64,000 bases of DNA from Neisseriaceae bacterium (GTDB lineage Bacteria; Pseudomonadota; Gammaproteobacteria; Burkholderiales; Chromobacteriaceae): positions 124,001 to 188,000 of the forward strand of contig JAIYAC010000006.1 in the NCBI GenBank assembly GCA_027489245.1, given 5' to 3'. The notes beneath the pieces were generated by a model. That model saw nothing but the letters and a program-made list of their open reading frames with translations, did not search any database and had not been told where the DNA came from. Below are positions 50,659 to 59,397 of the stretch, piece by piece (the first letter of the stretch is position 1; each line of letters starts with the position of its first letter). Position numbers and translations under genes: made by a program.

Positions 50659-51465
50659 ATGCATGACACACGTTACGAGCAAGGCTTGGCCCAGCTTTGC
50701 CTGCTAGAGGGCACCACACAGCCCGGCATTATCCAGGCCATGGCGGCCATCGCACCGGATCTGGCCCGGCTCACCATTGCCTTTGCCTACGGCGATGTCT
50801 ACGCCCGCCCGGGGCTGACACCCCGCCACCGGCAGCTGGCCACCATCGGCATACTGGCGGCGCTGGGTAATGCCCAGCCGCAGCTGAAGTTCCACATCAT
50901 GGGCGCCATACGCCTGGGCTGCAGCACAGGCGAGGTGATCGAGGCGCTGATACATATGGCGGTGTACGCCGGCTTTCCGGCGGCGCTAAACGGGGTGTTC
51001 ACCGCACAGGCGGCGTTCGAGGCGCTGCAGCTTAGCACGCCGGCCAACCCCGCCATGGCAACGGATACCGCGCGCTACGACGCAGGCTGGGCCGCCTTGA
51101 GGCATATCGACGGCGAGGCCGGCTTTCGCGTGGTAGACAGGTTGAAAACCATTGCGCCCGATCTGGCGCACTTTGTGGTGGCATTTGCCTTTGGCGATAT
51201 CTACACCCGCCCCGGGCTGGACCTGCTGTCACGCGAAATCGTCACCGTGGCGGCCCTGGCCGCCATGGGCACCGCCACGGCCCAGCTGAAAGTGCATATC
51301 CACGGTCTGCTGAACGTAGGCGGCACGCAGGAACAGCTTACCGAAACCCTGATCCATACCGCGGTGTATGCCGGTTTTCCGGCTGCCATCAATGGCATGT
51401 TGGCCGCACAAGACGTACTACAGGCACGCCAGGCCCAGGCCGCTCAGGGCAAGGCGCCAGGCTGA
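50659..51465 (+). CDS. Tandem carboxymuconolactone decarboxylase-like (AhpD-fold) protein
   Basis: A 268-residue protein with two CMD domains. The first has LTPRHRQLATIGILAALGNAQPQLKFHI and EALIHMAVYAGFPAALNG. The second has LLSREIVTVAALAAMGTATAQLKVHIHG and ETLIHTAVYAGFPAAING. Neither has the AhpD CxxC, so the gamma-carboxymuconolactone decarboxylase/lactonase-like branch is likelier than antioxidant. Its 3' end overlaps the convergent cyclase gene by 22 nt. Confidence 0.9.
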   Translation: MHDTRYEQGLAQLCLLEGTTQPGIIQAMAAIAPDLARLTIAFAYGDVYARPGLTPRHRQLATIGILAALGNAQPQLKFHIMGAIRLGCSTGEVIEALIHMAVYAGFPAALNGVFTAQAAFEALQLSTPANPAMATDTARYDAGWAALRHIDGEAGFRVVDRLKTIAPDLAHFVVAFAFGDIYTRPGLDLLSREIVTVAALAAMGTATAQLKVHIHGLLNVGGTQEQLTETLIHTAVYAGFPAAINGMLAAQDVLQARQAQAAQGKAPG

Positions 51466-52862
51466 TACACACACACGCTGCGCTTGCCTGCGGCCTTGGC
51501 CTGGTACATGGCCAGGTCTGCCTGGCGCAGCACTTCGTCGGCGCTCGGGGCCGGGCCGGCGGCAAAACACGCCAGGCCGATGCTGACCGATACCTGCACA
51601 GCGTGGCCACCCAGCTGCTGTACCTGCCCCAGCTGTGCGGCCAACTGCTGCATGGCCTGGGCGTAGTCTTGCGGCCCGGCCAGCAGCAGCACGAACTCGT
51701 CGCCCCCCATGCGGGCAACGCATGGCGCAGCGGGTTGCCACTGCTGCAGCTGGCGGGCGATGTGCTGCAACAAGGCATCGCCCGCCGCGTGGCCGTAGTG
51801 GTCGTTTACCGGCTTGAAGCCGTCCAGATCCAGGTAAGCCAGCGCCCAGGGCTGCGCGGGTGGCTGCTGCACCCAGGCTTGCAGGCTGGCAATCAGCGCG
51901 CGGCGGTTGGCCAAGCCGGTCAGCGCGTCGGTGTGCGCCTGGCTGGCCAGCTGCTGCTGCACCTGGGCTTGCTGCCGGGCCAGCTCACGCAAGCGGGTAT
52001 CGGTACGCGCCAGCCAGCCCAGGATGGTGTCGGCCTCGGCCGGCGGTGCGGGCTGGGTATGGGCGTCGCCGATGTGCACGATATAGCTGTACAGCTGGCG
52101 CAGGCTGCCGCCCAGTACGTCGCGGCTATAGCTGCGCATGCGCAGCAGCAGCAGGCACAAACCCGCGGTCACCAGCAGAAAGACAAAACGCACCAGCCTG
52201 GCCTGCATGGCGGCTTGCTGCACCTCAAACAGCGTGCGCTGCTCGATGAGCTGATAAAACTCGTCGATAGGCCGCATGATGCGTGCCTTGGCCAGCATGT
52301 AGCGCTCATCGGAAACCATTTGCAACGCCTGCGCCCGCAGCAGCGCTGCCTGGCTGGCTGGCAAGCCGTCGCTGCGCGCCACTTTGTCCATGGCGGCACG
52401 CTCCAGGTGAATCAGGCTATCGGACTGGCGCTTGGCATCCGCCAGGCGGGCAAACTCCTGGCTGGAAAAGCGTGCGGCCTGCATCAGTGAAATCAGGCTG
52501 GCTTTTTCACCTGCAGGCTTGGGCCTGTCATTGCGCGGGTAGACCAGGTCCCAATAGATGCGGTTGTAATGCAGCGGCCGCGCGGCGGTGCCATCGCGGA
52601 TGGCGATGATTTCATGAAAATACTGCCGGTATTTCGGATTGCCGGTGGCCACATAGCTGCGCACCATGCGGGTAAGGTCGTCGGACGACTGGCGCAGCTC
52701 GTCCGCCAGCAGGTAGGACTGATACCGCCGCTCGTTGGCCTGATCCAGCCGCCATTCGGTAAACACATACAGGGCAAAGGTGGCGGTAAAGACGATAAAC
52801 AGCAATAAGGTGCAGATAAACAGCCACTGCAGGCGGTCCAGGTTTTTCTGTGCTGCACTCAT
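51444..52862 (-). CDS. Membrane diguanylate cyclase (GGDEF)
   Basis: A 472-residue protein. TM1 (about 14-34) and TM2 (about 224-243) bracket a helical periplasmic sensor domain. The cytoplasmic GGDEF domain has DALTGLANRRALI, YLDLDGFKPVNDHYGHAAGD and the intact active site MGGDEFVLL. No RxxD inhibitory site is visible ahead of GGDEF. It makes c-di-GMP. It lies 42 nt after moaE and may be co-transcribed with the crcB-mobB-moaD-moaE genes. Confidence 0.94.
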   Translation of the reverse strand: MSAAQKNLDRLQWLFICTLLLFIVFTATFALYVFTEWRLDQANERRYQSYLLADELRQSSDDLTRMVRSYVATGNPKYRQYFHEIIAIRDGTAARPLHYNRIYWDLVYPRNDRPKPAGEKASLISLMQAARFSSQEFARLADAKRQSDSLIHLERAAMDKVARSDGLPASQAALLRAQALQMVSDERYMLAKARIMRPIDEFYQLIEQRTLFEVQQAAMQARLVRFVFLLVTAGLCLLLLRMRSYSRDVLGGSLRQLYSYIVHIGDAHTQPAPPAEADTILGWLARTDTRLRELARQQAQVQQQLASQAHTDALTGLANRRALIASLQAWVQQPPAQPWALAYLDLDGFKPVNDHYGHAAGDALLQHIARQLQQWQPAAPCVARMGGDEFVLLLAGPQDYAQAMQQLAAQLGQVQQLGGHAVQVSVSIGLACFAAGPAPSADEVLRQADLAMYQAKAAGKRSVCVYQPGALP

Positions 52863-52904
52863 GCTCAGTCCTATACGCAGGCTACTGATGGCGGCGGGCC
52901 GGGC

Positions 52905-53363
52905 TTAGCCCCAGCGTGCGGCGGCCGCGTCGTCGCTGGCTTTGGCGTCTACCCAGCGGCGGCTGCCATCGACAAAGTCTTCACGCTTCCAGAACGGCGC
53001 TTCGGTTTTCAGGTAGTCCATCAGGTACTCCGCGGCGGCAAACGCGGCCTTTCGGTGGCCGGATGCCACCAGCACCAGTACGATCTGCTCCCCCGGCGCC
53101 AGGCTGCCTACACGGTGGATTACCCGCACCGCGGCCAACGGCCAGCGCTGCGCGGCGTTGCTGGCGATGCGCTGGATTTCCGCCTCGGTCACGCCGGGGT
53201 AGTGCTCCAGAAACAGCGCGGCCAACGGGGTGGCGGTATCGTGCGCACGCACCATGCCCTGAAACACCACCAGCGCCCCGGCGTCGCCGGCGTGCTGGCG
53301 CAAGGCGGCTTCTTCGGCGGCCAGGTCAAAGCCCCCGGTCTGGATACTGATATGGCAATACAT
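52905..53363 (-). CDS. moaE: Molybdopterin synthase large subunit MoaE
   Basis: A 152-residue subunit that, with MoaD, inserts sulfur into precursor Z. It has GALVVFQGMVRAHD, LEHYPGVTEAEI, RVIHRVGSLAPGEQIVLVLVASGHR and the catalytic Lys in KTEAPFWKRE. One nt separates it from moaD. Confidence 0.95.
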   Translation of the reverse strand: MYCHISIQTGGFDLAAEEAALRQHAGDAGALVVFQGMVRAHDTATPLAALFLEHYPGVTEAEIQRIASNAAQRWPLAAVRVIHRVGSLAPGEQIVLVLVASGHRKAAFAAAEYLMDYLKTEAPFWKREDFVDGSRRWVDAKASDDAAAARWG

Positions 53364-53364
53364 G

Positions 53365-53616
53365 CTAGCCCCCCGTGACCGGCGGCAGGATACCCACCTC
53401 GGCCCCTGGCGGGATGTCGGCCTCGCCACGCACCACCTGCTGGTTCACCACCAGGCGAAACACCTGGCCCTCGGCCAAGGCCTGCGCCCAGCTGTCGCCA
53501 CGGGCGCGCAGCTGGGCCAGCAATGTCGCCGTATTGCCGCCCGCCCACGGCAGCTGTTCTTCACTACACCCGGCGGTGTCTTTGAGGCGGCCAAAATACA
53601 GTACGCGTATGTTCAC
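53365..53616 (-). CDS. moaD: Molybdopterin synthase sulfur carrier MoaD
   Basis: An 83-residue ubiquitin-fold protein ending in the Gly-Gly that carries the thiocarboxylate (LPPVTGG). It starts at GTG with AAGGAG upstream, overlapping the mobB stop by 4 nt. VLYFGRLKDTAG at the N-terminus is typical. Confidence 0.93.
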   Translation of the reverse strand: MNIRVLYFGRLKDTAGCSEEQLPWAGGNTATLLAQLRARGDSWAQALAEGQVFRLVVNQQVVRGEADIPPGAEVGILPPVTGG

Positions 53617-54107
53617 TTGCTCTCCTTCAGCCAGCACAAGACAAAGTCGGCGATGGCATCGGTATGGTTCAGCGGCAGGCAGGGCACGGGCAGGTCGAGC
53701 ACCGTATCGCTGGCTACCGCCATGATATTAGGGTCGTCCGGCTGCAGCAGTGGTTTGCCCAGCGCGGCGCGGTATACCTCTATTTTGGGGATGGGCAGCC
53801 ACTTCTGGCCTTCCAGCACCACCAGGTCTACCGGCTGCAGCCTGGCCAGCTGTGCCGCCAGATCGGGCGGCGTAGCCAGGTTTTCATAGACGGCCAGGCC
53901 CTGCTCGCCCAGCAGCATCACCTGCGCAGCACCGGCGGCACGGTGGCGGTAGCTATCCTTGCCCGGTGTATCAAAATCCAGGCGGTGGTGGCTATGCTTG
54001 ATCACCGACACCTGCAGGCCAGCCTGACACCAGCGCGGCAACAGCTGCTCCAGCAAGGTGGTCTTGCCACTGCCAGACCAGCCGGCCACACCCAGTACGG
54101 TTTGCAT
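53613..54107 (-). CDS. mobB: Molybdopterin-guanine dinucleotide biosynthesis protein MobB
   Basis: A 164-residue P-loop GTPase that assists MobA. Walker A is GWSGSGKTT; KHSHHRLDFDTPGKDSYRHRAAGA and DLVVLEGQKWLPIPKIEVYR are family blocks. The second of two ATGs (54107) is preferred because AAGGA sits at the right distance. It lies 17 nt after crcB. Confidence 0.93.
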   Translation of the reverse strand: MQTVLGVAGWSGSGKTTLLEQLLPRWCQAGLQVSVIKHSHHRLDFDTPGKDSYRHRAAGAAQVMLLGEQGLAVYENLATPPDLAAQLARLQPVDLVVLEGQKWLPIPKIEVYRAALGKPLLQPDDPNIMAVASDTVLDLPVPCLPLNHTDAIADFVLCWLKESK

Positions 54108-54124
54108 GCTCATCCTTCAGGCGC

Positions 54125-54511
54125 CTAGCGCCACAGCTGGCGCAGCAGCTGCACGCTGGCTAGCCCCAGGCCCGTCATCAATAAAGAGCCAGCCAGATGG
54201 CTACCGATATGCGCCAGTGCCCAGGCCCAGCGGCCTTGCTGCAGCAGCGTGACAGACTCGGCAGAAAAGGTGGAAAACGTGGTGAGCCCGCCCAGAAAGC
54301 CGGTAATCACAAACAGCCGCCATGCCGGCGCCAGCTGCGGGTTGGCCGCAAAGATGGCCAGCGCCACGCCAATCAGGTAGGCACCAATCAGGTTGGCCGC
54401 CAGCGTACCGGGCGGCAGCGCGGGAAACAGCGCATTCAGCGACACAGACAGCAGCCAGCGCAGTACCGCGCCCAGCGCCGCCCCTACACTGATAGACAAA
54501 ATGGCCAGCAC
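54125..54511 (-). CDS. crcB: Fluoride exporter CrcB/Fluc
   Basis: A 128-residue four-helix protein forming a dual-topology fluoride channel. [22 protein letters not shown] and [16 protein letters not shown] carry the conserved Asn and the TTFST phenylalanine track. It starts at GTG. I see no fluoride riboswitch upstream. Two 10-mer repeat words are inside (54340, 54391). Confidence 0.95.
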   Translation of the reverse strand: MLAILSISVGAALGAVLRWLLSVSLNALFPALPPGTLAANLIGAYLIGVALAIFAANPQLAPAWRLFVITGFLGGLTTFSTFSAESVTLLQQGRWAWALAHIGSHLAGSLLMTGLGLASVQLLRQLWR

Positions 54512-54578
54512 ACGCTCACCCCGGCAATGAATCAGGCTGCCACTTTAGCCCAGCACGGCCTGCGCCGCCAAGCCAGCA

Positions 54579-54615
54579 AGCAAAAGCCCTGCTGCGGGGC
54601 AACAGGGCTTTTGCT
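54579..54615. terminator. Bidirectional stem-loop upstream of crcB
   Basis: AGCAAAAGCCCTG and CAGGGCTTTTGCT around an 11-nt loop. It ends no plus-strand gene I can see and lies between crcB's 5' side and the enoyl-CoA hydratase 3' end, so it mainly stops minus-strand reading from the latter. Confidence 0.85.
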
Positions 54616-54619
54616 GTGA

Positions 54620-54632
54620 TGCGGCCAACCTT
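54620..54632 (-). repeat. Uptake-like 13-mer, intergenic
   Basis: Plus strand TGCGGCCAACCTT, full consensus, between the enoyl-CoA hydratase stop and the stem-loop. Confidence 0.85.
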
Positions 54633-54643
54633 TAGGCGTGCAT

Positions 54644-55456
54644 TTAATCGCGATACACCGCCGGCTGGCCGGTTACCGCGGCCATCACCGCCAGCTGGAT
54701 GTCTTCCGACATCAGCATGGCAGCGTTCCAGTTAGCCACGTGGTTCAGGCCGTCGGCCACGCTGTGGTCACGGCTGTAGTTCAACACCTCTTTGGTACCC
54801 TGCACCGCCAGTGGCGATTTGGCGGCAATGGCGGTAGCCATGTCCATGGCGGCGGCCAATACGGCGTCGGCATCGGGCAGTACACGGTTCACCAGGTGCA
54901 GGCTGGCGGCTTCGGCGGCTTTCACGTCGCGTGCGGTCAGCGCCATCTCGCGGGCATTGCCCTCGCCTACCACGCGGCCCAGGCGCTGCAGTGTGCCTAC
55001 GTCGGCCACCATGCCTACGTCTACCTCGCGCACGCTGAACACGGCGTTCTCGGCAGCCAGGCGGATGTCTGCGGCCAACACGATATCCAGCGCCCCGCCG
55101 ACACAGGCGCCATGAATGGCGGCAATCACCGGCTTGCGACACAGCTCCAGGCTGCTGACATTGGCTTGCAGCCCCAGGATGATGCGGCGCAGCTTGTCAC
55201 GCTTGCGCGCCTCGCAGGCGTCCTCGATGGCGCTTTGCATATTCATCAGCATGGTCAGGTCGATACCGGCACAGAAATGCTTGCCATTGCCAGACAGCAC
55301 CACGGCGCGCACGCCGGGCTCGGCGTCGCACCATTCCATGGCTTGTTGCAGCTCTTGCCACATGGCTTCGTTCAGCGAGTTGGCTTTGTCCGGGCGGTTC
55401 AGTGCCACATGTGCCACAGCACCGTGGCGAGTCAGCTGCAAGGTGGTGTAGCTCAT
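54644..55456 (-). CDS. Enoyl-CoA hydratase/isomerase (crotonase family)
   Basis: A 271-residue crotonase. It has LNRPDKANSLNEAMWQEL, oxyanion-hole GNGKHFCAGIDL and IHGACVGGALDIVLAADIRLA, then REVDVGMVADVGTLQRL. The acidic residues in the last segment resemble dienoyl-CoA isomerases. Two nt separate it from the thioesterase-like gene, so they are co-transcribed in lipid or acyl-CoA turnover. Confidence 0.9.
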   Translation of the reverse strand: MSYTTLQLTRHGAVAHVALNRPDKANSLNEAMWQELQQAMEWCDAEPGVRAVVLSGNGKHFCAGIDLTMLMNMQSAIEDACEARKRDKLRRIILGLQANVSSLELCRKPVIAAIHGACVGGALDIVLAADIRLAAENAVFSVREVDVGMVADVGTLQRLGRVVGEGNAREMALTARDVKAAEAASLHLVNRVLPDADAVLAAAMDMATAIAAKSPLAVQGTKEVLNYSRDHSVADGLNHVANWNAAMLMSEDIQLAVMAAVTGQPAVYRD

Positions 55457-55458
55457 GC

Positions 55459-55962
55459 TCAGGCCTCCTTGCGCTTTTTGGGCACCCAGGCCCATACCAT
55501 TTCGCACACGATGGGCGATTCGCCCGATTCGTCGGTCACCACCACATCCACCAGCACGTCGCCTTTGTCTTCCACAAACATGCGCTGTACCTGGTCGGCG
55601 TTCAGCGTGGCCACGGCGCGCATATCGCCCTGGGCGCGCTTGTAGTAGCTGACTTTCATCGATTTGAGCAGCATCAGCTTGTCGTCCGGCACATTCATGC
55701 CCACCACAAAGCCCGACGCGGTTTCGGCCAGCAGCGCCATGGCGGCAGCGTGCAGGCCTTTAATGTGGTTCTGTACCTTTTTGCGGTTTTTAACGCTGAC
55801 TACCATGCGCTCGCGGCCAACTTCCTCGAACACCAGGCCAGCGGTACCCAGAAACGGTACAAACTTGCCAAACATGCGGGTAATAACCCAGGAACGCATA
55901 CCGGCTGGCAGGCTGGCGGTTTTATCCACCATGCGGCACATACTGTTTTTTGCTGTTGTCAT
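55459..55962 (-). CDS. DUF4442 hotdog-fold (thioesterase-like) protein
   Basis: A 167-residue hotdog protein of the DUF4442/PaaI-like group: NRKKVQNHIKGLHAAAMALLAETASGFVVGMNVPDD is the characteristic helix and active-site region. It probably hydrolyses an acyl-CoA. It is between the TetR and enoyl-CoA hydratase genes. Confidence 0.85.
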   Translation of the reverse strand: MTTAKNSMCRMVDKTASLPAGMRSWVITRMFGKFVPFLGTAGLVFEEVGRERMVVSVKNRKKVQNHIKGLHAAAMALLAETASGFVVGMNVPDDKLMLLKSMKVSYYKRAQGDMRAVATLNADQVQRMFVEDKGDVLVDVVVTDESGESPIVCEMVWAWVPKKRKEA

Positions 55963-56043
55963 GATTGCCCTTCTCGTGTTGTCGATGGCTGCTCGGGCAG
56001 CCTTATAAACGGGGCGAGGGCCATGGCCAACCCGCCTCCTTGA

Positions 56044-56625
56044 TTACGCCTGCACCATGCCCAGCAGCAGGCGGATTTGCTGTTTTACTTCGTCCAGCGC
56101 CGTGCCATCCAGCCGCGCCAGCTGCAGGCTGCCCTGCATGGCGGCAAATACGATGGTCCCCATGCCCTCCGGCGTACCCAGGTAATGCATGACACCGGCA
56201 GCCTGGCCACGGCGCACGATGTCCACCGCCCAGGCGCGCATTTCTTCTACAAAACTGGCGGTACTCTGGCGCATCTCGGGCGGCAGCGTGTGCAGCTCGG
56301 CCGACAGGATGCCACTGGGGCAGATTTGCTGTTTGTTGTAATAGGTATCCGCCAGGGAAAAGTAACGGTCCAGCTGCGCCGGTGGCGGCAGCTCGGCCTG
56401 AGCCTCGACATAGCGGGCAAAACGGCGACGGTAACGCTCGATCAGCGCCACACCCAAGTCGGTTTTCTTGGGGAAATGGTAGTGGATGGCAGCGTTGCGC
56501 ACCCCCAGCTCACCGCTAATGTGTTGATAGCTAAAGGCATTGAACCCGCGCGAGAGCATCAGCACCTCGGCCAGGTCCAGGATTTTCTTGCGCGTGTCGG
56601 TACGGGCATCGGTTTCAGGCTTCAT
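56044..56625 (-). CDS. TetR-family repressor
   Basis: A 193-residue TetR. The HTH is KILDLAEVLMLSRGFNAFSYQHISGELGVRNAAIHYHFPKK; the C-terminal ligand domain is helical. It lies 81 nt 5' of the thioesterase/enoyl-CoA hydratase pair on the same strand and probably controls them. Confidence 0.92.
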   Translation of the reverse strand: MKPETDARTDTRKKILDLAEVLMLSRGFNAFSYQHISGELGVRNAAIHYHFPKKTDLGVALIERYRRRFARYVEAQAELPPPAQLDRYFSLADTYYNKQQICPSGILSAELHTLPPEMRQSTASFVEEMRAWAVDIVRRGQAAGVMHYLGTPEGMGTIVFAAMQGSLQLARLDGTALDEVKQQIRLLLGMVQA

Positions 56626-56742
56626 GCCGCGACTCTACTTACTGGTCAGTAAGGTGTCAATCAGGCCACCGCCAGCCATGGACAGGCATGCCGAATACGT
56701 TATGATGGTGGCCAAATTGCCTGATTACACGCGGTATATTCA

Positions 56743-57573
56743 ATGAAACTCAAGTTCAGCAAAATGCACGGCCTGGGCAATGACTTTGTGGTCATTGATG
56801 GCGTAAGACAAACCGTCACCCTGACCGCCGACCGCCTGCGCCAGCTGGGGGACCGCCATCTGGGTATCGGCTTTGATCAGCTGCTGCTGGTAGAGGCCCC
56901 GCAGTCGCAAGAAAACGATTTCCGCTACCGCATCTTCAATAACGACGGTAGCGAAGTAGAACAGTGTGGCAACGGCGCGCGCTGCTTTGTGAAATTTGTT
57001 ACCGAGCAACGCCTGTCCAACAAGCGCGCCATCCGCGTGGAAACCGCGCGTGGCGTGATCGTGCCCGAGCTGGGCGAAGGCGGCCTGATTACGGTAGACA
57101 TGGGTGCGCCGCGCTTTGCGCCGCTGCAGATCCCGTTCCTGGCCGAGGGCGATGCCATTACCCACCCGTTGCAAGTGGGTGACGAGTCCATCGACATCAC
57201 CGTGGTCTCCATGGGGAACCCGCACGCCGTGCAGGTAGTCAGCCACGTAGACACCGCACCGGTCGCCACGCAAGGCCCGCTCATCGAACATCACACCCGC
57301 TTCCCGGAGCGCGTCAACGCCGGCTTCATGCAGATCGTTGGCCGCAATGAAATCCGCCTGCGCGTCTACGAGCGTGGCGCGGGTGAAACCCAGGCCTGCG
57401 GCACCGGCGCCTGCGCCGCCGTGGTAGCGGGCATCCGCCGTGGCCTACTGGACAGCAAAGTGACCGTGCACACCCGCGGTGGCAAGCTGCAGATCGAATG
57501 GCTGGGCGACGGCCACCCGGTACGCATGACCGGCCCGGCCGTGACGGTATTTACCGGCGAAATCGAAGTCTGA
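56743..57573 (+). CDS. dapF: Diaminopimelate epimerase
   Basis: A 276-residue epimerase making meso-diaminopimelate for lysine and peptidoglycan. Both catalytic cysteines are present: QCGNGARCF and [11 protein letters not shown]. It opens [19 protein letters not shown]. It is followed by DUF484, the common gammaproteobacterial/betaproteobacterial order. Confidence 0.97.
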   Translation: MKLKFSKMHGLGNDFVVIDGVRQTVTLTADRLRQLGDRHLGIGFDQLLLVEAPQSQENDFRYRIFNNDGSEVEQCGNGARCFVKFVTEQRLSNKRAIRVETARGVIVPELGEGGLITVDMGAPRFAPLQIPFLAEGDAITHPLQVGDESIDITVVSMGNPHAVQVVSHVDTAPVATQGPLIEHHTRFPERVNAGFMQIVGRNEIRLRVYERGAGETQACGTGACAAVVAGIRRGLLDSKVTVHTRGGKLQIEWLGDGHPVRMTGPAVTVFTGEIEV

Positions 57574-57667
57574 CCCAGCCAGGCGGCTGCGGCAGATCAA
57601 TACTGCCGCCGCGCCTGGCGTGTAGCGTGCCGTCACCCCCAACACTGTTTTGCAAAGGAGTGCTGTA

Positions 57668-58300
57668 GTGGAAGCTGATGACGTACTGGCCTATCTGGAT
57701 GCCAACCCGGACTTTCTGTCCAGCCACGCCCTGCGCTACGGGCTCAAGCCGGTACAAGACCGCGTGGTATCGTTTGCCGACCGCCAGCTGCTGGACCTGA
57801 AAGACCGTAACCGCCAGCTGGAAGCCCGCCTGACGCAGCTGGTACGCCACGGCGAACAAAACGACCAGACCCTGGCGCGCACGCACAAGCTGGGCCTGGC
57901 CCTGATGAAAGCCAGCACCGTGGACGAGGTCCACAGCGCCATCCTGCACGTGTTTGCCGAACACTTTGGCCTGAACCGGGTAGCCGTACGGCTGTGGCAC
58001 GACGCCGCCGCCGACACCGGGCTGTACAACGCCCGCCAGGATGTCCGCCTGCTGGCGGGCAACCTGTCCGCCCCCTATTGCGGCCCGTACGCCAACGACG
58101 AAATCATCAGCTGGTTCCCTGCCGTACCCGTGCTGCAGTCGTTTGCGCAGCTAGCCTTGCGCGAAGGTACCGAGCCGTTCGGCATGGTGGTCATTGCCAG
58201 CGACGACGCCCAGCGCTTTACCTTTGACATGCAAACCCACTACCTGGCACAAATGGGCGAGCTGATGTCGCTGGCCATGTTGCGCGCCCTGAAAGCATGA
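57668..58300 (+). CDS. DUF484 family protein
   Basis: A 210-residue protein starting at GTG 7 nt after AAAGGAG. VLAYLDANPDFLSSHAL and VSFADRQLLDLKDRNRQLEARL are the DUF484 signature; a coiled coil (45-75) leads to a GAF-like C-terminal domain. It usually stands between dapF and xerC. Here the next gene (4 nt overlap) is a membrane protein, not xerC. Confidence 0.9.
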   Translation: MEADDVLAYLDANPDFLSSHALRYGLKPVQDRVVSFADRQLLDLKDRNRQLEARLTQLVRHGEQNDQTLARTHKLGLALMKASTVDEVHSAILHVFAEHFGLNRVAVRLWHDAAADTGLYNARQDVRLLAGNLSAPYCGPYANDEIISWFPAVPVLQSFAQLALREGTEPFGMVVIASDDAQRFTFDMQTHYLAQMGELMSLAMLRALKA

Positions 58301-58860
58301 GCCCTACCCTGTCCAGCGCACTGCTGCTGTTACCCCTGGTGCTGTACACCCTGCACGCACTGTGGCGGCTTATCGCCAGCGACAGCCTGCCCGCCGTGCT
58401 GAGCTTTGCCCTATCGTACCTGGTGCTGGGCCTGCTGTGCCGCCTGGCCCTGCCCACCCTGCCCATGGTGCCGGTATGGCTGCCTTTTCTCTACCCTTAT
58501 GCCTGGGCTGGCGTGGGTGCGCTGCTGCTGGCACTGGCGACGCTGAAGGTTGGCCGCAACGGGCTGCGGCTGGAAGGTATCCCGCCGATATTGAGCATCT
58601 ACGTCCTGTCGCAGCTGTGCATGCACGCTGGCGTGCTGCTGCTCACGCCGATCCTGTCCGGCCGCCCGGCACAGGCCTACACCATGCTGCCACCGCTGGT
58701 CGCCACCGGCGCCTACCTGATTTACCGGCTATGCCTGAAACTGTGCCGTGGCCAGCCAGGCTTTTCCTGGCTAGCGGTCACGCTGTCCACGCTGGCCGCC
58801 CCGCTGCTGCTGGGCTGGATGGCCGAGCTCAGCGTACCGCTGATGCTGCGACATTTCTGA
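58297..58860 (+). CDS. Unrecognised multi-pass membrane protein
   Basis: A 187-residue protein with five or six hydrophobic helices (SSALLLLPLVLYTLHALW, LSFALSYLVLGLLCRLA, YAWAGVGALLLALATL, IYVLSQLCMHAGVLLL, SWLAVTLSTLAAPLLLGWM). No known motif. It is coupled to DUF484 by ATGA and ends at a strong terminator. A repeat word is at 58547, read in frame as KVGRN. Confidence 0.75.
   Translation: MSPTLSSALLLLPLVLYTLHALWRLIASDSLPAVLSFALSYLVLGLLCRLALPTLPMVPVWLPFLYPYAWAGVGALLLALATLKVGRNGLRLEGIPPILSIYVLSQLCMHAGVLLLTPILSGRPAQAYTMLPPLVATGAYLIYRLCLKLCRGQPGFSWLAVTLSTLAAPLLLGWMAELSVPLMLRHF
58547..58558 (+). repeat. Uptake-like 12-mer in membrane protein gene
   Basis: AGGTTGGCCGCA in a second reading frame (Lys-Val-Gly-Arg-Asn), preceded by A. 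Confidence 0.75.
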
Positions 58861-58875
58861 TGTCGGTAGCCACCA

Positions 58876-58905
58876 TGAAAAAACCCGCCTTGGCGGGTTT
58901 TTTCA
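58876..58905. terminator. Bidirectional terminator
   Basis: GAAAAAACCCGCC and GGCGGGTTTTTTC around TT: strong intrinsic terminator between convergent genes. Confidence 0.93.
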
Positions 58906-58934
58906 TGGCATTGCACAAATGGCGAGTGCGCTGA

Positions 58935-59384
58935 CTAAGCCGGGGCTTTCAGCACGCTGCCGTCGGCGTCCAGTACGGTCAGGCTTACCGGAATCGCGGC
59001 AGCCACACTCTGCGTTACCGTGCAGAAGTCCTCAAAACTATCCAGCAAGCGCGACAGCTGCGGCTGGCCGGCAGCCTGGCTGCCACAATGCAGCGTTACG
59101 CTGATCGACAGCACGCGCATACGATTGCGATCGTTGCGGCCAACTTCGGCACTGGCCTCGCAGCGCAGTGGCTCCAGATTGATGCGGTACTTGCGGGCCG
59201 CAAACAGCAGGCTAGCGCTCAGGCAATTGGCCACCGCGCCCACCAGCAGCTGCGATGGCGACGGGCCGGTATCGCTACCCAGCGGGGGCGGCTCGTCTGT
59301 CATCAGCGTATGGCCGCCATCGAAATGGTTGTCGAAGCGGTAGTTTTCCAGCTGTGCCAGTGTGACACGGACATTGGCGGACAT
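58935..59384 (-). CDS. OsmC/Ohr-family protein
   Basis: A 149-residue OsmC fold. The redox cysteines lie in GAVANCLSASLLF and DFCTVTQSV. This is the YhfA-like/OsmC class involved in peroxide defence. AAGGAG precedes the ATG. The DAHP synthase gene lies 13 nt upstream of it in the plus coordinate on the same strand. Confidence 0.88.
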   Translation of the reverse strand: MSANVRVTLAQLENYRFDNHFDGGHTLMTDEPPPLGSDTGPSPSQLLVGAVANCLSASLLFAARKYRINLEPLRCEASAEVGRNDRNRMRVLSISVTLHCGSQAAGQPQLSRLLDSFEDFCTVTQSVAAAIPVSLTVLDADGSVLKAPA

Positions 59385-59397
59385 GTGCTCTCCTTGC

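Noticed and set aside
54512-54578. Fluoride riboswitch upstream of crcB
   Set aside because: I could not find the conserved riboswitch core on the minus strand in the 67 nt between the GTG start and the stem-loop; a covariance model would settle it.
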